Source: Marine Group I thaumarchaeote
Lineage (GTDB): Archaea; Thermoproteota; Nitrososphaeria; Nitrososphaerales; Nitrosopumilaceae
Length of the DNA: 41,316 bases
Assembly (NCBI GenBank): GCA_013390375.1
Contig: JACATA010000001.1
Coordinates: 74,211-115,526, forward strand
Reading direction: 5' to 3'
The notes under the pieces are model-generated. The model saw only the letters and a list, made by a program, of their open reading frames with translations, ran no database searches and was not told where the DNA came from. Below, piece after piece: positions 39,824-41,316 of this stretch. Each line of letters begins with the position of its first letter. Positions within the stretch are counted from its first letter, which is position 1. The translations under genes were made by a program, and so were the position numbers.

Positions 39824-40243
39824 ATGAGCGAAGAGCAAACACAACAGTTATTGTATCAAATGCAAATGTTAGAAGGTTATTTCTCTGAATTATCACAAAA
39901 GGAGGCATCCATCGTATCCATTATTAGAGAAGCATCTTCTGCCATTCATTCACTTAAAACAATTGATAATAAAGCTGATACTGAAACATTAGTACCCTTA
40001 GGATTAGGTACTTTTGTAAAAACAAAAACAATACCTAACGAAAAACTAATTCTACATATTGGCGCTGGAATTGCTGTCGAAAAAGACAAGGACTCTGCTA
40101 TCAATTTTCTTGAATTACGATTGAAAGAAATGCAAGTAGCCCTACAGGAAACATCAAATCAAAAACAACAGATTGCGGCAAGTTTAGAACAGGGAAAACA
40201 GCAAATGGAACAACTACTAGCTGCTTCTCGTAGTAAAAAATAA
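39824..40243 (+). CDS. pfdA: Prefoldin subunit alpha
   Basis: A 139-residue chaperone subunit that holds unfolded proteins and passes them to the thermosome. N-terminal coiled-coil helix (residues ~3-50), the beta hairpins with [20 protein letters not shown] and [14 protein letters not shown], and a C-terminal helix rich in Gln and Lys (~90-139) match the prefoldin alpha class (two hairpins), not beta. It is followed 11 nt later by ftsY, an arrangement common in Archaea. Confidence 0.94.
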   Translation: MSEEQTQQLLYQMQMLEGYFSELSQKEASIVSIIREASSAIHSLKTIDNKADTETLVPLGLGTFVKTKTIPNEKLILHIGAGIAVEKDKDSAINFLELRLKEMQVALQETSNQKQQIAASLEQGKQQMEQLLAASRSKK

Positions 40244-40254
40244 AGAAAAAAATT

Positions 40255-41289
40255 ATGTTTGAAAAACTAGGCAATGCATTTTCAAAAGCTGCCAAAAGTT
40301 TTAGTGAAAAAGATCTAAATGAAAAAGATATTGATGATGTATTATCCGAGCTTGAAATCTCTCTCTTAGAATCTGATGTTGCAACGGAAGTTATTGATAG
40401 TATAAAATCAGATCTAAGTACAAAGCTAGTTGGTAGTAGAGTCAATAAGAAGGAAATTGAAGATTTTGTTAAAAAAAGCCTAACCGAGAATATTTCCAGC
40501 ATGTTTGATGATGCGGGATCAGTTGACATACTATCAAACATAAAGTCAAAAACAGATCCACAAGATCCGTATCTTATTCTGTTTGTTGGAATCAATGGGA
40601 CTGGAAAAACTACAACTGTTGCCAAAATAGCCAATCTTTTACAAAAAAATAAAATCTCAGTAGTGGTTGCAGCAGCAGATACCTTTAGGGCTGGTGCTAT
40701 TGAGCAATTGCGTGAGCACATAAATAAACTGAATTTAAAACTGATTGCACAAAACTACGGCTCAGATCCCGCTGCCGTAGCACATGATGCGTTACTTTAT
40801 GCTAAATCACACAAGGTAGACTGTGTTCTTATTGATTCTGCTGGACGGATGCAGACAAATAAGAATTTGATGGAACAGATTGCAAAAATTTCAAAAGTCG
40901 TAAGTCCAGACTTGAAAATATTTGTGGGCGACTCGTTAGCAGGAAATGATGCAGTTAGTCAAGCAAGGGAATTTCATAAGCATACAACTTTTGATGGAGC
41001 AATTTTGACTAAAAGTGATGCTGATACACGTGGTGGTGCTGCATTATCAATTGTAGCAGTAACCAAAAAACCTGTTATCTATGTGGGTACTGGACAGGGC
41101 TATGATGACTTAGAATTATTTAGCAAGGAAATATTCCTTGAAACAGTTTTTGGTAAACCAGAACCAATAGCTGAACCAGAACCTGTACCAGAACCAATAG
41201 CTGAACCAGAACCTGTACCAGAACCAATAGCTGAACCAGAACCTGTACCAGAACCAACAGCTGAACCAGAACCTTACCTGAACCAGTGA
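40255..41289 (+). CDS. ftsY: Signal recognition particle receptor FtsY, with a repeat tail and probable frame break
   Basis: A 344-residue SRP-receptor GTPase. The N domain (residues ~1-95) is followed by the G domain with GINGTGKTT (112-120), DTFRAGA (142-148), DSAGR (194-198) and TKSD (252-255), ending [14 protein letters not shown]. After residue 300 the protein carries a non-family tail of 10-residue units [10 protein letters not shown]. The TGA at 41287 follows what looks like a one-base loss relative to the repeat. The neighbouring frame continues with [13 protein letters not shown] to the window edge, so the true C-terminus may extend further. Confidence 0.93.
   Translation: MFEKLGNAFSKAAKSFSEKDLNEKDIDDVLSELEISLLESDVATEVIDSIKSDLSTKLVGSRVNKKEIEDFVKKSLTENISSMFDDAGSVDILSNIKSKTDPQDPYLILFVGINGTGKTTTVAKIANLLQKNKISVVVAAADTFRAGAIEQLREHINKLNLKLIAQNYGSDPAAVAHDALLYAKSHKVDCVLIDSAGRMQTNKNLMEQIAKISKVVSPDLKIFVGDSLAGNDAVSQAREFHKHTTFDGAILTKSDADTRGGAALSIVAVTKKPVIYVGTGQGYDDLELFSKEIFLETVFGKPEPIAEPEPVPEPIAEPEPVPEPIAEPEPVPEPTAEPEPYLNQ
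41161..41280 (+). repeat. 30-bp tandem repeat in the ftsY tail
   Basis: Three identical 30-bp units (41161-41190, 41191-41220, 41221-41250) are followed by a fourth with base changes and one missing base near 41274. Each unit codes for [10 protein letters not shown]. Confidence 0.9.
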
Positions 41290-41316
41290 CAGCTAAAACA
41301 TATGATACAGAAACAA

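Noticed and set aside
40101-40721. 206-codon minus-strand frame across pfdA and ftsY
   Set aside because: It covers two well-conserved genes in antisense; the sequence is low in complexity and matches no family.

Overview
The window is a gene-dense, AT-rich piece of chromosome from an ammonia-oxidising-type archaeon (Nitrososphaerota/Thaumarchaeota, most like the marine Nitrosopumilus group). The evidence is archaeal TBP, archaeal-type ribosomal proteins (eL19, eL32, uL10), ABCE1, prefoldin, DtdA and SecE, combined with a stand-alone 5S rRNA gene, an eleven-gene complex I operon in the order A-B-C-D-H-I-J-K-M-L-N without NuoEFG, and an acyl-CoA carboxylase cluster of the kind that feeds the thaumarchaeal 3-hydroxypropionate/4-hydroxybutyrate cycle. 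No insertion sequence, CRISPR array, integrase or prophage gene was seen. It reads as core chromosome.

Layout. 1-2836: biotin-dependent acyl-CoA carboxylase (carboxyltransferase, biotin carboxylase, BCCP). 2839-3312: peroxiredoxin, convergent. 3429-13787: complex I operon. 13777-14747: short-chain prenyl synthase and tRNA-Glu on the minus strand. 14829-16345: heme-oxygenase-fold enzyme, tRNA-Met and TBP. 16342-19996: pyrE, a LarA-like protein, a site-2-type membrane protease, an N-acetyltransferase and a small membrane protein. 19999-22843: trm5 and ABCE1, then 5S rRNA. 22862-25591: two tandem secreted paralogues, an inverted 39-aa relative of their C-termini, a probable GT-C membrane glycosyltransferase and a 42-aa zinc-finger protein. 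25597-29730: pterin carbinolamine dehydratase, a DUF393 protein and a three-gene pentose phosphate operon headed by a transketolase-N/ribulose-phosphate epimerase fusion. 29752-35297: ribosomal protein and transcription/secretion genes (uL10, uL1, uL11, Spt5/NusG, SecE, eL19, eL32), interrupted by an Lrp regulator, DtdA and Ogt. 35451-41316: PEP carboxykinase, a membrane-anchored subtilase, superoxide dismutase, prefoldin alpha and FtsY.

How the genes fit together. Carboxylase (carbon fixation), PEP carboxykinase (gluconeogenic entry) and the transketolase/epimerase/transaldolase operon (sugar-phosphate interconversion) outline autotrophic biosynthesis. Complex I handles quinone-linked electron transfer with an electron partner other than NADH through NuoEF. 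Most of the rest is information processing.

Expression signals are regular. First genes of transcription units have an A/T-rich box centred about 24-29 nt before the start codon (often TTG or GTG) and no Shine-Dalgarno, as expected of leaderless transcripts. Some internal operon genes have clear GGAGGT or AGGTGAT sites. Two divergent pairs appear to share a single centred TATA element. The most unusual items are the transketolase-epimerase fusion, the inverted C-terminal fragment with its shared promoter, the frame break in the FtsY repeat tail, repeat-rich tails on Spt5, uL10 and FtsY, a degenerate tRNA-Met T arm, and a TATA-like palindrome in the tbp promoter. There is no gene-free stretch over about 300 bases. 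The longest non-coding runs are those around the tRNA and 5S genes (for example 15578-15784, where I see only a T-rich end and the tbp promoter).
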